From Pseudomonadota bacterium (GTDB taxonomy: Bacteria; Pseudomonadota; Gammaproteobacteria; Xanthomonadales; Rhodanobacteraceae): a stretch of 64,000 nt of DNA. Positions within the stretch are counted from its first letter, which is position 1. Each line of letters starts with the position of its first letter. This document shows positions 42,051-50,044 of the stretch, piece after piece. The stretch lies in the NCBI GenBank assembly GCA_023388255.1, contig JAEWGO010000021.1, positions 124,001 through 188,000 on the forward strand, in the 5' to 3' direction. The notes beneath the pieces are model-generated. The model made no database searches, had not been told where the DNA came from, and was given only the letters and a program-made list of their open reading frames with translations. A program made the translations under genes and the position numbers.

Positions 42051-44003
42051 ATGAACGGCTTCGCTTCCGCTTCACGTCCACGTGTCTTCAGCACTTTGTC
42101 GTTTTTGGCCTGCATGATCCTTCTGGCAGGGGCGTTCCCTCTGCACGCGGCATCGTCAGGCAAAGCCGCGTTTTCGACATCCAGGGTTCCGGTCGGGTTG
42201 CGCGACGCCATCAATCAGACGCTCGGAACCGCTCAATGGACCGAGACGCAGGAAGTCACCGAAACCGATCCCGCTTTCGACCCGGAGTTCGGTTACTCCG
42301 TTGCACTGCACGGCACGACCGCAATGATTGGCGCACAGCAGGCCAAGATCAACGGCAACGACGCTCAGGGTGCGGTGTATGTGTTCCAGGAATCCGGCGG
42401 TGTCTGGACCCAAACGCAGAAGCTTGTCGCGGACGACGGTCAGGCATTCGACACATTCGGCCATGCGATCGTGTTCAACGGCACCACCGCGCTCATCGGC
42501 GCTTACGGGGCCGTGGTCAACGACAATTTTTCGCAGGGCGCGGTCTATGCTTTCACGCTGTCGGATGGGAGCTGGACCCAGACGCAGAAGATCATCTCCA
42601 ACGATGGGCAGGCATTTGACAATTTCGGTTACTCGCTTGGATTGCACGGCACGACGGCGCTGATCGGTGCCGACGGCGCCACCGTCGGCAGTCAGGACTT
42701 CCAAGGCAAGGCCTACGTCTTCAACCAATCGTCGAACGGCGCCTGGGCGCAAGGGCAGACGCTCGTCGCGAGCGACGGCGGGATTGGTGATGTGTTCGGC
42801 TATTCGATTGCATTCGACGGGTCGACAGCGGTGATCGGCGCATACGGGAACAATGGCTTTCAGGGAGCCGCATACGTGTTCGGATTGACCGGCAGCACAT
42901 GGAACCAAAGCCAGAAGCTGATAGCGGCCGACGGCGCCGGCAACACGTATTTCGGCTACGCGACCGCGTTGTCGGACTCGACCCTGTTGATCGGTTCCTG
43001 GGGTGCGAATCCCGGCGGCGTCGATACCCAAGGTGCGGCGTACATTTTCACCAAGTCGAACGGAACTTGGAGCCAGATCCAGGAGCTCGTCGCCAGTGAC
43101 GGCGGAGTGGGTGACAAGTTCGGTCACTCCGTTGCCCTGCAGGGCAACACTGCGCTGATCGGTGCGGACGGCTGGAGCAACAGCAGCGCACAGGGTGCCG
43201 TCTACGTGTTCGACGGGGCTTCCGGCGTGTTCATGGAGACACAAAGGTTCGTGGCAAGCGACGGTGCCCCGAGCTACCAGTTCGGCCTCCCGGTGACACT
43301 CGACGGTGACACGGCGCTGGTCGGCTCGTGGCTGTGGAGGTCGCCGGAGGGCACGATGCCGGGCTCGGCCTATTTCTTCACGAGGCAACCCAGCGGCCCG
43401 ACCGACGAGATCTTCAAGGATGGCTTCGACGGAAGCAGCGCCGGTGGCTCGGCCGCGATCGCGCAGACCGCCGACACCACGCCGGTAGCGAAGAACTCGG
43501 TAGCCTGTGGCCACAGCGCCGATGGCACCACGGCCGACAACCAGTATTGGCGCCGCTACTATTTCAGCGACTACGGCGTGACCACCGCAGCCGACGTCAA
43601 CAGCTTGGACGTGTCGATCGAACAGACGACCGGCGCACCGAATATCAACGTCACGCTTTACACGATCCCTCACTCCGTTGCCGTCGACACGATCGACCTC
43701 GGCCAGTTGAGCCAGATCGGTCAGGCTACAGTCGCTTCGCCGGCGAACTCTGCATTGAGCTCGATCAACGTGCCCGTCACCGGCACGGTCGCCGACCCTG
43801 TCGGCACCGACCTGGTGGTGGAAGTCTCCACCGACGACGGCAGCGTGGACGGCACAGCTTTCTATATCGGCTCGACGCCGTCGGCCGAGACACACCCGAG
43901 CTTCATCAGCTCGGTTTCGTGCGGCATCTCGGATCCGACGCCAACTACGGACATTGGCTATCCAGGCATGCACGTCATCGAAGCCGTCAATATCACCGAT
44001 TGA
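42051..44003 (+). CDS. Secreted FG-GAP-like repeat protein
   Basis: Encodes 650 residues from the ATG at 42051. Signal peptide MNGFASASRPRVFSTLSFLACMILLAGAFPLHA, then about seven 50-60-residue blocks of FG-GAP type (FGYSVALHGTTAMIGA, FGHAIVFNGTTALIGA, FGYSIAFDGSTAVIGA, FGHSVALQGNTALIGA). These form a beta-propeller on the cell surface or outside. At about residues 454-460 the tag EIFKDGFD, often the very end of such proteins in this group, is followed here by a further 190-residue domain with beta strands (NINVTLYTIP..). Function unknown; a binding or adhesion role is inferred. Confidence 0.75.
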   Translation: MNGFASASRPRVFSTLSFLACMILLAGAFPLHAASSGKAAFSTSRVPVGLRDAINQTLGTAQWTETQEVTETDPAFDPEFGYSVALHGTTAMIGAQQAKINGNDAQGAVYVFQESGGVWTQTQKLVADDGQAFDTFGHAIVFNGTTALIGAYGAVVNDNFSQGAVYAFTLSDGSWTQTQKIISNDGQAFDNFGYSLGLHGTTALIGADGATVGSQDFQGKAYVFNQSSNGAWAQGQTLVASDGGIGDVFGYSIAFDGSTAVIGAYGNNGFQGAAYVFGLTGSTWNQSQKLIAADGAGNTYFGYATALSDSTLLIGSWGANPGGVDTQGAAYIFTKSNGTWSQIQELVASDGGVGDKFGHSVALQGNTALIGADGWSNSSAQGAVYVFDGASGVFMETQRFVASDGAPSYQFGLPVTLDGDTALVGSWLWRSPEGTMPGSAYFFTRQPSGPTDEIFKDGFDGSSAGGSAAIAQTADTTPVAKNSVACGHSADGTTADNQYWRRYYFSDYGVTTAADVNSLDVSIEQTTGAPNINVTLYTIPHSVAVDTIDLGQLSQIGQATVASPANSALSSINVPVTGTVADPVGTDLVVEVSTDDGSVDGTAFYIGSTPSAETHPSFISSVSCGISDPTPTTDIGYPGMHVIEAVNITD

Positions 44004-44165
44004 GTGGCCAAACCGGTGCCGTCGTGCCGCTGATGCGGCGCGGCGACTTCTTTGTGATGCTACTCGCGGAGCGAGGGGCGTCACGCAGCGATGCCTGCTC
44101 TGACACCTTGCAATGAAGCCGCGGTGCGGCAGAAATCGCATTCATGGTGCCTGCACACAACAAGA

Positions 44166-44196
44166 AAAAGGGTCACCTTGCGGTGGCCCTTTTTTT
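44166..44196. terminator. Strong (probably bidirectional) terminator
   Basis: A 10-bp stem with one G-T pair (AAGGGTCACC 44167-44176 with GGTGGCCCTT 44181-44190) and a TTGC loop, followed by eight T. It ends transcripts from the FG-GAP gene; the A-run before it gives a weaker T-run for minus-strand transcripts. It abuts the ssrA-like fragment. Confidence 0.75.
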
Positions 44197-44228
44197 TGGT
44201 GGCGGAACCCGGAATCGAACCCGCGTCC
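44196..44228 (-). repeat. ssrA 3'-end fragment, candidate att site
   Basis: TGGT at 44196 (ACCA on the minus strand) is followed at the same 14-base offset as in ssrA by GGAATCGAACCCGCGTCCG (44210-44228), identical to ssrA 46247-46265 at 18 of 19 bases. The part nearer the end is more diverged and the T-stem no longer pairs fully, so it is not a working tRNA or tmRNA. Confidence 0.6.
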
Positions 44229-44301
44229 GCGTTCCGAACCAGATAGCAATGCAGCGGTCTCGAGGGCACGGGTTCGATGATTTGGCCGAAAGCTGCGGCA
44301 A

Positions 44302-45210
44302 TCACGCCGCAGCCCAACCCGCGCCCGCCTGCCACTGGTGGTCGAAACCTTCGCCCGCCGCGAGCGCCGTCAGCAACGGCAACAGGAATTCGCGCAAGAC
44401 CTCGATCACAGTGGTCAGCGGCATTGGCTCCAAGGTGTTCTTGCGCTGAAACGCCTGCCACTGCTTGGTCTTCTGCTCGTCCAGGGCAAACTCGTCGGTG
44501 AGGCCCAGAGGCGCGCCCGATGGGATGCCCGTGCCCCGGCGCTCGAACGTGGCGCGAATTGCAGTGGCCAGCACCGCGCCGTCGAAGTCGGAATGTGCGG
44601 CCAGAATCCACAGGTCGAAGTAGTCCTTCATCCTGCTGTTGAGGATGCCGAGCCTGACCATCGCTTCCAGCTTCTCGGCGACCACGGTGTAGCGGGGATA
44701 GACCTGCAGCTGCGGTTGCGGCATTCCATCGAGGATGATCGGGTACTGCACGTTTTCCGGGCCGGGTGTGACGGCGTCGCCGAAGCCGATGTCGATCTGC
44801 ACCGGGCAGCGCGCGCCATCGAGCAGGCCCAGCATCGTCACGCGCACGCCCGCGTAGTTCGCCTCCTTGCGGATTTCGGCGGCCTTCACGCTGTCGGCCT
44901 GAAACACGATGCCGTCGTCGCTGGCGATCTGGCTGATCTCGCGGAACAGGTTTTCCAGATGCGGGATTTCGGTGGAGCCGAAACCCAGCAGGTCGGCATC
45001 GTGCGTCGGACGGTGCGGCACGTCGAACCAGATGTCGAACAGCAACGCCCCCTTGAGCAGGAACTGGCTGCGCTGCTCGGAAATGCTCAGGCGGTACAGC
45101 ACCCGCTCCAGCGCGTAGCGGGTGAGCAGCAGGTTGAAGTCCAGTTTCTTGGCACGGGCCTTGTTGAGCAGCCGGGTGCGAACCGACGCGGCGACATTGC
45201 GCTGGTTCAT
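44302..45210 (-). CDS. abiEii: AbiEii-type nucleotidyltransferase toxin
   Basis: Encodes 302 residues from the ATG at 45210. Nucleotidyltransferase motifs: FLLKGALLFDIWF, then THDADLLG (DxD), and the third acid in CPVQIDIGFGD; YPRYTVVAEKLEAMVRLG and RMKDYFDLWIL complete the AbiEii/MenT family pattern. Such toxins transfer nucleotides (onto tRNA in MenT) and give abortive phage resistance. It overlaps the antitoxin gene by ATGA and is the second gene of the operon, the normal order. Likely the reason the island is retained. Confidence 0.85.
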   Translation of the reverse strand: MNQRNVAASVRTRLLNKARAKKLDFNLLLTRYALERVLYRLSISEQRSQFLLKGALLFDIWFDVPHRPTHDADLLGFGSTEIPHLENLFREISQIASDDGIVFQADSVKAAEIRKEANYAGVRVTMLGLLDGARCPVQIDIGFGDAVTPGPENVQYPIILDGMPQPQLQVYPRYTVVAEKLEAMVRLGILNSRMKDYFDLWILAAHSDFDGAVLATAIRATFERRGTGIPSGAPLGLTDEFALDEQKTKQWQAFQRKNTLEPMPLTTVIEVLREFLLPLLTALAAGEGFDHQWQAGAGWAAA

Positions 45211-45806
45211 GCCAGGCTCTCCAGATAGGGACGCATCACGTTGGCCACGCGGTCGATCTTGGCGCAGTGCCAGATCTCGTCGCTGGTCATGCGTTTGGCG
45301 TTCCATGCTTCGCGCAGCGCCTCCAGCGCCACGTCGAGGCCGATCTTGTTGCGGTATTTGAAGCAGTCAGCCACGGTCTTGGCGACGCTGGTAACGCGGA
45401 CGGTGACGCCATCGACGACGTGTTCCTCAACACCTTCTGTCAGCGCTGCACCGGAGAAGCGGACGAGGCGTAGCGGCGGATAGTCCAGCTTCGGGGTGGC
45501 GGCCTTGTTGTGGATGGCCAGCCAGACTTCGAACGGGGCCTGCGTCGTCAGGTCGTGGAAGCGTAGCGCCGACAGCAGGCAGACCACGCCCTTGGGCACT
45601 CGACGCGCGACTTCGGCCAGCGTGCCGTGGGCCGACACCGGACGCGCCATGAGGCCGTACAGGCCACGACCGATGCGTTCCAGTTGGCCACGACGCACGG
45701 CCCGCGTCAGGGCCACCCGTGGGATACCCAGCGGGGCCAGATCGTTGGGGCGCACCAGCCCCTTCGTGCGCACCAGATCAAGCAGCTTGTCTGCAGTCGT
45801 GTCCAT
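45207..45806 (-). CDS. abiEi: AbiEi-type antitoxin (winged-helix repressor)
   Basis: Encodes 199 residues. The N-terminal winged helix (TADKLLDLVRTKGLVRPNDLAPLGIPRVALTRAVRRGQLERIGRGLYGL) and the following C-terminal domain (TLAEVARRVPKGVVCLLSALRFHDLTTQAPFEVWLAI, then VRVTSVAKTVADCFKYRNKIGLDVALEALREAW) are the AbiEi_4/AbiEi arrangement. It would repress the operon and neutralise AbiEii. A TATTAT box and AT-rich DNA lie just upstream (about 45810-45850). Confidence 0.85.
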   Translation of the reverse strand: MDTTADKLLDLVRTKGLVRPNDLAPLGIPRVALTRAVRRGQLERIGRGLYGLMARPVSAHGTLAEVARRVPKGVVCLLSALRFHDLTTQAPFEVWLAIHNKAATPKLDYPPLRLVRFSGAALTEGVEEHVVDGVTVRVTSVAKTVADCFKYRNKIGLDVALEALREAWNAKRMTSDEIWHCAKIDRVANVMRPYLESLA

Positions 45807-46192
45807 GGTCCTGCGTATTGTTCCATAATATCGGTAGATGTAAACGATAACCTATGAATAGGAACCATGCCGCTGGGTGCGCACCCGGATGGCGAGATCG
45901 CCTGATTGGCGGAACGAGGCGGTCCTTTGGCCTGTGCGCATGGGCGCAGCGGTTTTTTTGTGCCTTCCCCGCTCTCGGTTCCCGACCGGGGGAAGCAATC
46001 TCCATCCGCGCCCCGCAAATCCGCAAATCCGCAAATCCGCAGAAACGCGGGGTGCGTGGCCGGGAACGCTCACGAGGCAAACAGGGAAAAACGGAGACAG
46101 AGAGGCGGAGGACGGGCCGAAACGAGGTCGTTCGGCAGGCCCGCGCTCACGAGGCCAAGGCCCCAAACCGCGCCAGCACTGGCGTTTCGGGC
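45807..46192. other. Non-coding island segment with promoter, microsatellite and hairpin
   Basis: Left end: AT-rich promoter region of the AbiE operon. About 45930-45960 a short hairpin is followed by seven T (possible plus-strand terminator). At 46015-46038 GCAAATCC is repeated three times in tandem. Overlapping open frames in three phases here are low-complexity and look non-coding. Confidence 0.5.
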
Positions 46193-46224
46193 AAAAAAAA
46201 TCCCAACCGATAAGGGTTGGGATT
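46193..46224 (-). terminator. ssrA terminator
   Basis: AATCCCAACC (46199-46208) pairs with GGTTGGGATT (46215-46224) over a 6-base loop and, read on the minus strand, is followed by eight T (46193-46200). It lies 8 bases beyond the tmRNA 3' end. Confidence 0.85.
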
Positions 46225-46232
46225 GGTTCAAA

Positions 46233-46585
46233 TGGTGGAGGCGGCGGGAATTGAACCCGCGTCCGAAGGCACTCCGCGCCCAGCGCTACATGCTTAGCTC
46301 GCCGTTTGATCTCGTCCTGCGGCAACACGGCGAGCAAAGCGCACCGCAGGACCAGCCTCTTGGTTTTGGCTCTTGCCGAAAGGCGCCGGCTTCAAGCGAT
46401 CCCGTGATAATGACCCTACATCCACGAGCACAGGCACAAGTGGGTTCGGGGCTAGGCCTTAAGCGGCCAGAGCGTAGACGTCGTCGTTCGCGTCTAGGTT
46501 TTTTGCCACCGGATTAACGAGGAAGATGACGCCCTCGGCATGCTCCAAGCTACTTCGCGTCCCCCGTCGAAACCAGATCGCCCCC
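46233..46585 (-). ncRNA. ssrA: Transfer-messenger RNA (tmRNA)
   Basis: 353 bases. The 5' end GGGGGCG (46585 downwards, followed by ATCTGGTTTCGACGG) pairs with the 3' end CCGCCTCCACCA; the T-arm GCGGGTTCAATTCCCGC is intact. The tag reading frame (46506 down to 46459) encodes AKNLDANDDVYALAA then TAA, ending in the ALAA proteolysis signal. It rescues stalled ribosomes with SmpB, whose gene is 1 kb away on the same strand. The 3' end is the apparent integration site of the neighbouring island. Confidence 0.95.
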
Positions 46586-46672
46586 GGGGAACGATGATGG
46601 TGGCGGTCGCGCCGAGGGAAATCAAGCACGAACTGCTAGCATCCGCGGTTTTCGTTCATCGACGGACGCATC

Positions 46673-47509
46673 ATGGGCAACATCGTCTGGCTGGCGTCGT
46701 ACCCGAAATCCGGCAATACGTGGTTGCGCGCGTTTCTCGCGAACCTGGTCGCGAACCGCAGCGAGCCGGTGCCGTTGAGCGAACTGCCGGGCTATGCCGA
46801 GGACGAGGCGAGTCCGCACCTGTTCGGCACGCTGGCCGGACGGCCGAGCGTCGAACTGGAGATTGGCGAAATCGCCGCGCTGCGGCCCGAGGTGCACGCG
46901 GCGATCGCGGCAGGCGCGCAGGGCACGCGCTTCGTAAAGACGCACAACATGAACGGCAGTTTCGACGATCATCCCCTGCACAACTGGCAGGTCAGCGCGG
47001 GCGCGATCTGCGTCGTGCGCAATCCGCTCGATGTCGCGGTCAGCATGACGCATCACTTCGGCATCGGGCTCGACGAGGCGATCGAGCGGCTTGCCGACGA
47101 GAATGTCGCGACCGGCAACGATGCGTTGTTCGTGAGCCAGATCCTCGGTTCGTGGTCCACGCACGTCAAAAGCTGGGCCGATATCACGGACGAGCGGTTC
47201 GTGGTGGTGCGCTACGAGGATCTGCTCGACAAGCCGGCCAAGGCGTTCGGCAAGGTCGCCAAGCTCGTCGGTATCGTGCAGGATCGTGCGCGCATCGAGC
47301 GTGCGATGCGCCACGCGAGTTTCCAGAACCTGTCGGCGATGGAAAGAAAGGACGGCTTCGTCGAGGCGTCGGGCAAGGGTGCGCGCTTCTTCCGCAAGGG
47401 TCGCGTGAACGAGTGGCGCGAGGTGTTGAGCCGTGAGCAGGTACGGCGTGTGATCGGAGCGCATCGCGAGCAGATGGCGCGTTTCAAATACGTGCCCGCC
47501 GGATTCTGA
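46673..47509 (+). CDS. Sulfotransferase-domain protein
   Basis: Encodes 278 residues. YPKSGNTW (residues 10-17) is the 5'-phosphosulfate-binding loop and RNPLDVAVSM (116-125) the 3'-phosphate-binding motif of PAPS-dependent sulfotransferases; the C-terminal KGRVNEWREVLS region also fits. It would transfer sulfate from PAPS to an unknown acceptor. Single gene divergent from ssrA with about 87 bases between. Its stop is 54 bases before the end of the convergent smpB. Confidence 0.85.
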   Translation: MGNIVWLASYPKSGNTWLRAFLANLVANRSEPVPLSELPGYAEDEASPHLFGTLAGRPSVELEIGEIAALRPEVHAAIAAGAQGTRFVKTHNMNGSFDDHPLHNWQVSAGAICVVRNPLDVAVSMTHHFGIGLDEAIERLADENVATGNDALFVSQILGSWSTHVKSWADITDERFVVVRYEDLLDKPAKAFGKVAKLVGIVQDRARIERAMRHASFQNLSAMERKDGFVEASGKGARFFRKGRVNEWREVLSREQVRRVIGAHREQMARFKYVPAGF

Positions 47510-47563
47510 ATCGCGCTGCCTTTGCGATGGACGCCAGAATGGCGGATGCGGGCATTCGTCGCC

Positions 47564-48055
47564 TCACGCCGCCTTGTTCTTTGCCCGCATCGCCCGCTGC
47601 TTCTCCCGAGCCCAGTCGCGGTCCTTTTCGGTGTCGCGCTTGTCGTGTTCCTGTTTGCCGCGTGCCACGCCGAGGTCGACCTTGGCGCGGTTGTGTTTCC
47701 AGTACATTGCGAGCGGAATGAGGGTGTAACCCTTGCGCTCGATGGCACCGATCAACTTGTCGATTTCCTCGCGGTGCAGCAGCAGCTTGCGCGTGCGGCG
47801 ATCGTCGGCGACCACGTGGGTAGAAGCCGAGATCAGCGGCACGATCGAGGCGCCGAACAGGAATATCTCGCCATTCTTGACGATCGCGTAGGCATCGCCG
47901 AGATTGATGCGTCCGGCACGCAGGCTTTTCACTTCCCAGCCTTGCAGCGCGATGCCGGCTTCGTAGTGCTCGTCGATATGATATTCGTGCCGGGCGCGCT
48001 TGTTCTGCGCGATCGTGCTGTTGGTGTTCTTGTCCTTGCTTTTCTGCTTGGTCAT
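47564..48055 (-). CDS. smpB: SsrA-binding protein
   Basis: Encodes 163 residues from the ATG at 48055. NKRARHEYHIDEHYEAGIALQGWEVKSLRAGRINLGDAYA is the SmpB core and the basic C-terminal tail (KQEHDKRDTEKDRDWAREKQRAMRAKNKAA) the ribosome-entering helix. It binds tmRNA and brings it to stalled ribosomes. Divergent from ratA with 30 bases between starts, an arrangement common in gammaproteobacteria. Confidence 0.95.
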   Translation of the reverse strand: MTKQKSKDKNTNSTIAQNKRARHEYHIDEHYEAGIALQGWEVKSLRAGRINLGDAYAIVKNGEIFLFGASIVPLISASTHVVADDRRTRKLLLHREEIDKLIGAIERKGYTLIPLAMYWKHNRAKVDLGVARGKQEHDKRDTEKDRDWAREKQRAMRAKNKAA

Positions 48056-48085
48056 GTCCGTTACAATCGAAAAAAGCGATGAACG

Positions 48086-48517
48086 ATGATCCAGATCCGC
48101 CGCCACGCCCTCGTACGCCAAACGCCGGAACGGATGTTCGATCTCGTCAATGATGTCGAAGCATACCCGAGGCGCTTCCCGTGGTGCGCTGCGGCCGAGG
48201 TAGTGGAACGTGAGGGTGAGGTTGCGCTGACCGCACGTCTCGACCTGCGCTTTGCCGGCTTGACCCAGAGTTTCACCACGCGCAACACGCTGGACCGACC
48301 GCATCGACTGCGCATGCAGCTGGTCGATGGCCCGCTGCGCGCGCTGGACGGCGTATGGACGTTCGACGCGCTCGGCGAGGATGGCTGCCGGATAGCACTC
48401 GCGCTTGATTTCGACTATTCGGGCCGCCTGGTCGGTTCCGCCCTGCGACTCGGTTTCCAGGGACTCGCCAACCGCATGGTCGATGATTTCTGCAAGGCGG
48501 CGAAGAGCGATGAGTGA
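48086..48517 (+). CDS. ratA: RatA/COQ10-like START-domain protein
   Basis: Encodes 143 residues. RHALVRQTPERMFDLVNDVEAYPRRFPWCAAAEVVEREG and the later LDFDYSGRLVGSALRLGFQGLANRMVDDFCKAA are the polyketide-cyclase/START pattern of RatA, described in E. coli as a ribosome-association toxin and related to the ubiquinone-binding COQ10. Here it is most likely housekeeping. Its stop overlaps the ratB start by 8 bases, and it is divergent from smpB. Confidence 0.88.
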   Translation: MIQIRRHALVRQTPERMFDLVNDVEAYPRRFPWCAAAEVVEREGEVALTARLDLRFAGLTQSFTTRNTLDRPHRLRMQLVDGPLRALDGVWTFDALGEDGCRIALALDFDYSGRLVGSALRLGFQGLANRMVDDFCKAAKSDE

Positions 48518-48821
48518 GCGGTCGATCTTCGTCGAAGTCGCCTACGCCGAGCCGGCGCGACAGTTCCTGCGTCAGGTCCAATTGGCCGAAGGCGCGACGG
48601 TCGAAGCGGCGATCGCCGCATGCGGCATCGAGCGCGAGTTCGCGATCGACGCGACCGCATTGACGGTCGGGATCTGGTCCAAGCCGGTCACGCGCGACAC
48701 GGCGCTGCGCGATGGTGATCGGGTCGAGCTGTACCGGCCGCTGGCGGCCGATCCGAAGGAAGCGCGGCGGCGACGGGCCGCTCGCACTTCAGGCAGGCAA
48801 GGGCGCGGTGATCAACCCTGA
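48510..48821 (+). CDS. ratB: RatB/RnfH-family ubiquitin-like protein
   Basis: Encodes 103 residues from the ATG at 48510. MSERSIFVEVAYAEPARQFLRQVQLAEGATVEAAIAACGI, then VGIWSKPVTRDTALRDGDRVELYRPLAADPKEARRRRA, is the RnfH (UPF0125) beta-grasp fold. It is co-translated with ratA as in many proteobacteria; its function is unsettled. The 3' end overlaps the convergent bamE gene by about 10 bases. Confidence 0.88.
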   Translation: MSERSIFVEVAYAEPARQFLRQVQLAEGATVEAAIAACGIEREFAIDATALTVGIWSKPVTRDTALRDGDRVELYRPLAADPKEARRRRAARTSGRQGRGDQP

Positions 48822-49228
48822 TCCTGGCCCTGCTTCTTTTTCTTCTTCTCTTCCGGGTTCTTTTCGTCCGGGTACTGGCGCTTGTACTTGCGCGCGTCGC
48901 GGATCATCTGGTCCGGATCTTCCGGGAAGTAGTCGCCTTCGATCTTGACCAAGGCATCGTCTTTGAAGTGCAGGACGAGGTCCTTCGTTTCCATCCTGTT
49001 GCGACCGCGTCGGATCGACGAGACGTAGTCCCAACGATTCTGATCGAACGGAGTGGTCACTGCCGGCGAGCCCATCACGAGCAGCACCTGGCGCTTGCTC
49101 ATGCCTTCCTTGAGCGATTCGACCGTGGCTTTGTCGAACAGGTTGCCCTGTTGCGTGTCGACCTTGTAGATGAGGCCGCAGCCGGCCAGCGGAACGAAAG
49201 CAAGAAGGACGAGCCAGCGAAGACGCAT
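48812..49228 (-). CDS. bamE: Outer-membrane assembly lipoprotein BamE
   Basis: Encodes 138 residues from the ATG at 49228. Lipoprotein signal with lipobox LAGC (C17). The SmpA/OmlA core GNLFDKATVESLKEGMSKRQVLLVMGSPAVTTPFDQNRWDYVSSIRRGRNRMETKDLVLHFKDDALVKIEGDYFPE is complete; the C-terminus adds a Lys/Glu-rich tail (EKNPEEKKKKKQGQDQG). It is a periplasm-facing part of the BAM complex that inserts beta-barrels. Divergent from fur, the conserved neighbour. Confidence 0.95.
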   Translation of the reverse strand: MRLRWLVLLAFVPLAGCGLIYKVDTQQGNLFDKATVESLKEGMSKRQVLLVMGSPAVTTPFDQNRWDYVSSIRRGRNRMETKDLVLHFKDDALVKIEGDYFPEDPDQMIRDARKYKRQYPDEKNPEEKKKKKQGQDQG

Positions 49229-49319
49229 GCGCGAAGGGTCCAGAGGTTCGGAAAGTCGCCGATGATACACTAGGGCGCTGAACGACAAGGTTATTCGCGC
49301 GAGGAGGGGAAAGCGGAGA

Positions 49320-49730
49320 ATGAACATGGAATCGACCGAATTGCGCAAGGCCGGCCTCAAGGTCACACACCCGCGCATGCGCATCCTTGAGATCCTCGAC
49401 AGCCACGACGGCAAGCACTTCACCGCAGAGGACATCTACCGCGAACTGCTCGACAAGCATGACGACATCGGCCTTGCCACGGTCTATCGCGTGCTGACCC
49501 AGTTCGAGGCGGCCGGCATGGTGCTCAAGCACAATTTCGAGGGTGGCCAGGCCGTCTACGAGCTGGATCGCGGCAAGCACCACGACCATATGGTCGATGT
49601 GGAAAGCGGCAAGGTCATCGAGTTTTCCAGTGAGGAAATCGAGCGCCTGCAGCACGAGATCGCGGCGAAGTATGGCTATGTGATCGAGGATCACAGCCTG
49701 GTGTTGTACGTGCGGCCGCTGAAGAAGTAA
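49320..49730 (+). CDS. fur: Ferric uptake regulator
   Basis: Encodes 136 residues. The winged helix (ELRKAGLKVTHPRMRILEILDSHDGKHFTAEDIYRELLDKHDDIGLATVYRVLTQFEAAGMVLKHNF) and the regulatory metal site residues (GKHHDHMVDVESGKVIEF) are clear. The usual CxxC structural zinc motif (xCxxCGxV) is replaced by VDVESG with no cysteine, a feature I associate with Xanthomonadales Fur. It represses iron uptake when loaded with Fe2+. Divergent from bamE with 91 bases between. Confidence 0.95.
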   Translation: MNMESTELRKAGLKVTHPRMRILEILDSHDGKHFTAEDIYRELLDKHDDIGLATVYRVLTQFEAAGMVLKHNFEGGQAVYELDRGKHHDHMVDVESGKVIEFSSEEIERLQHEIAAKYGYVIEDHSLVLYVRPLKK

Positions 49731-50044
49731 TCGGTGCCCTGATTTCCGCTGTCCGGCCTGCGGTTTTCGCGTGCTCAGCCGGGCCTGCTCGTTTTGTGGG
49801 GCTTGCGCGCAACCATGGCGTGTTGAACTGTTGTTCCCGGCCGAGGAAGTCGTGGCTCGCAAGCGCGACGCGGAACAAAGAGCCGCCCGTCGCAGGGAGA
49901 GGATTCTCGCAGGCCTGTCGGGTGGAGAAGCTCTGCCCTATGTCGTCGGCGCGATTCTCGATCGCTCGATTCTCATTCCATGGGGCGCGATAGCCGTTCG
50001 CCCTTCGATACCTCTGGGCGAACGGATCGGCAGGTTGTTCGACC
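49731..50044. other. Gap between fur and recN, with a REP-like palindrome
   Basis: About 310 bases, no supported gene: a plus-strand frame of 113 codons (49771-50112) runs into recN and has no family features. Near its right end is the palindrome described separately. Confidence 0.5.
49994..50025. repeat. REP-like palindrome downstream of recN
   Basis: CCGTTCGCCC (49994-50003) pairs with GGGCGAACGG (50016-50025) around a 12-base loop. The motif resembles the dispersed GTTCGCCCT...GGGCGAAC palindromes of many Beta- and Gammaproteobacteria. It may protect or end the recN transcript from the minus strand. Confidence 0.55.

Larger units (their letters stand above)
44196..46232. mobile_element. 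Small ssrA-associated genomic island carrying AbiE genes (remnant)
   Basis: Bounded on the right by the 3' end of ssrA (46233) and on the left by a diverged copy of the same 3' end (44196-44228). It carries only the abiEi-abiEii pair and non-coding DNA; no integrase is present. Integration into the 3' end of tmRNA genes is a common route for islands, so this looks like a worn-down remnant. Confidence 0.6.

Noticed and set aside
44196..44280. Possible tRNA gene on the minus strand
   Set aside because: It has an ACCA end and a T-loop-like TTCGATT, but no matching 5' acceptor strand about 72 bases away and a mismatched T-stem; it fits a degraded ssrA 3' end better.
45854..46517. Several overlapping plus-strand frames left of and over ssrA
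   Set aside because: Low-complexity, open in three phases at once, and run through the tmRNA gene.
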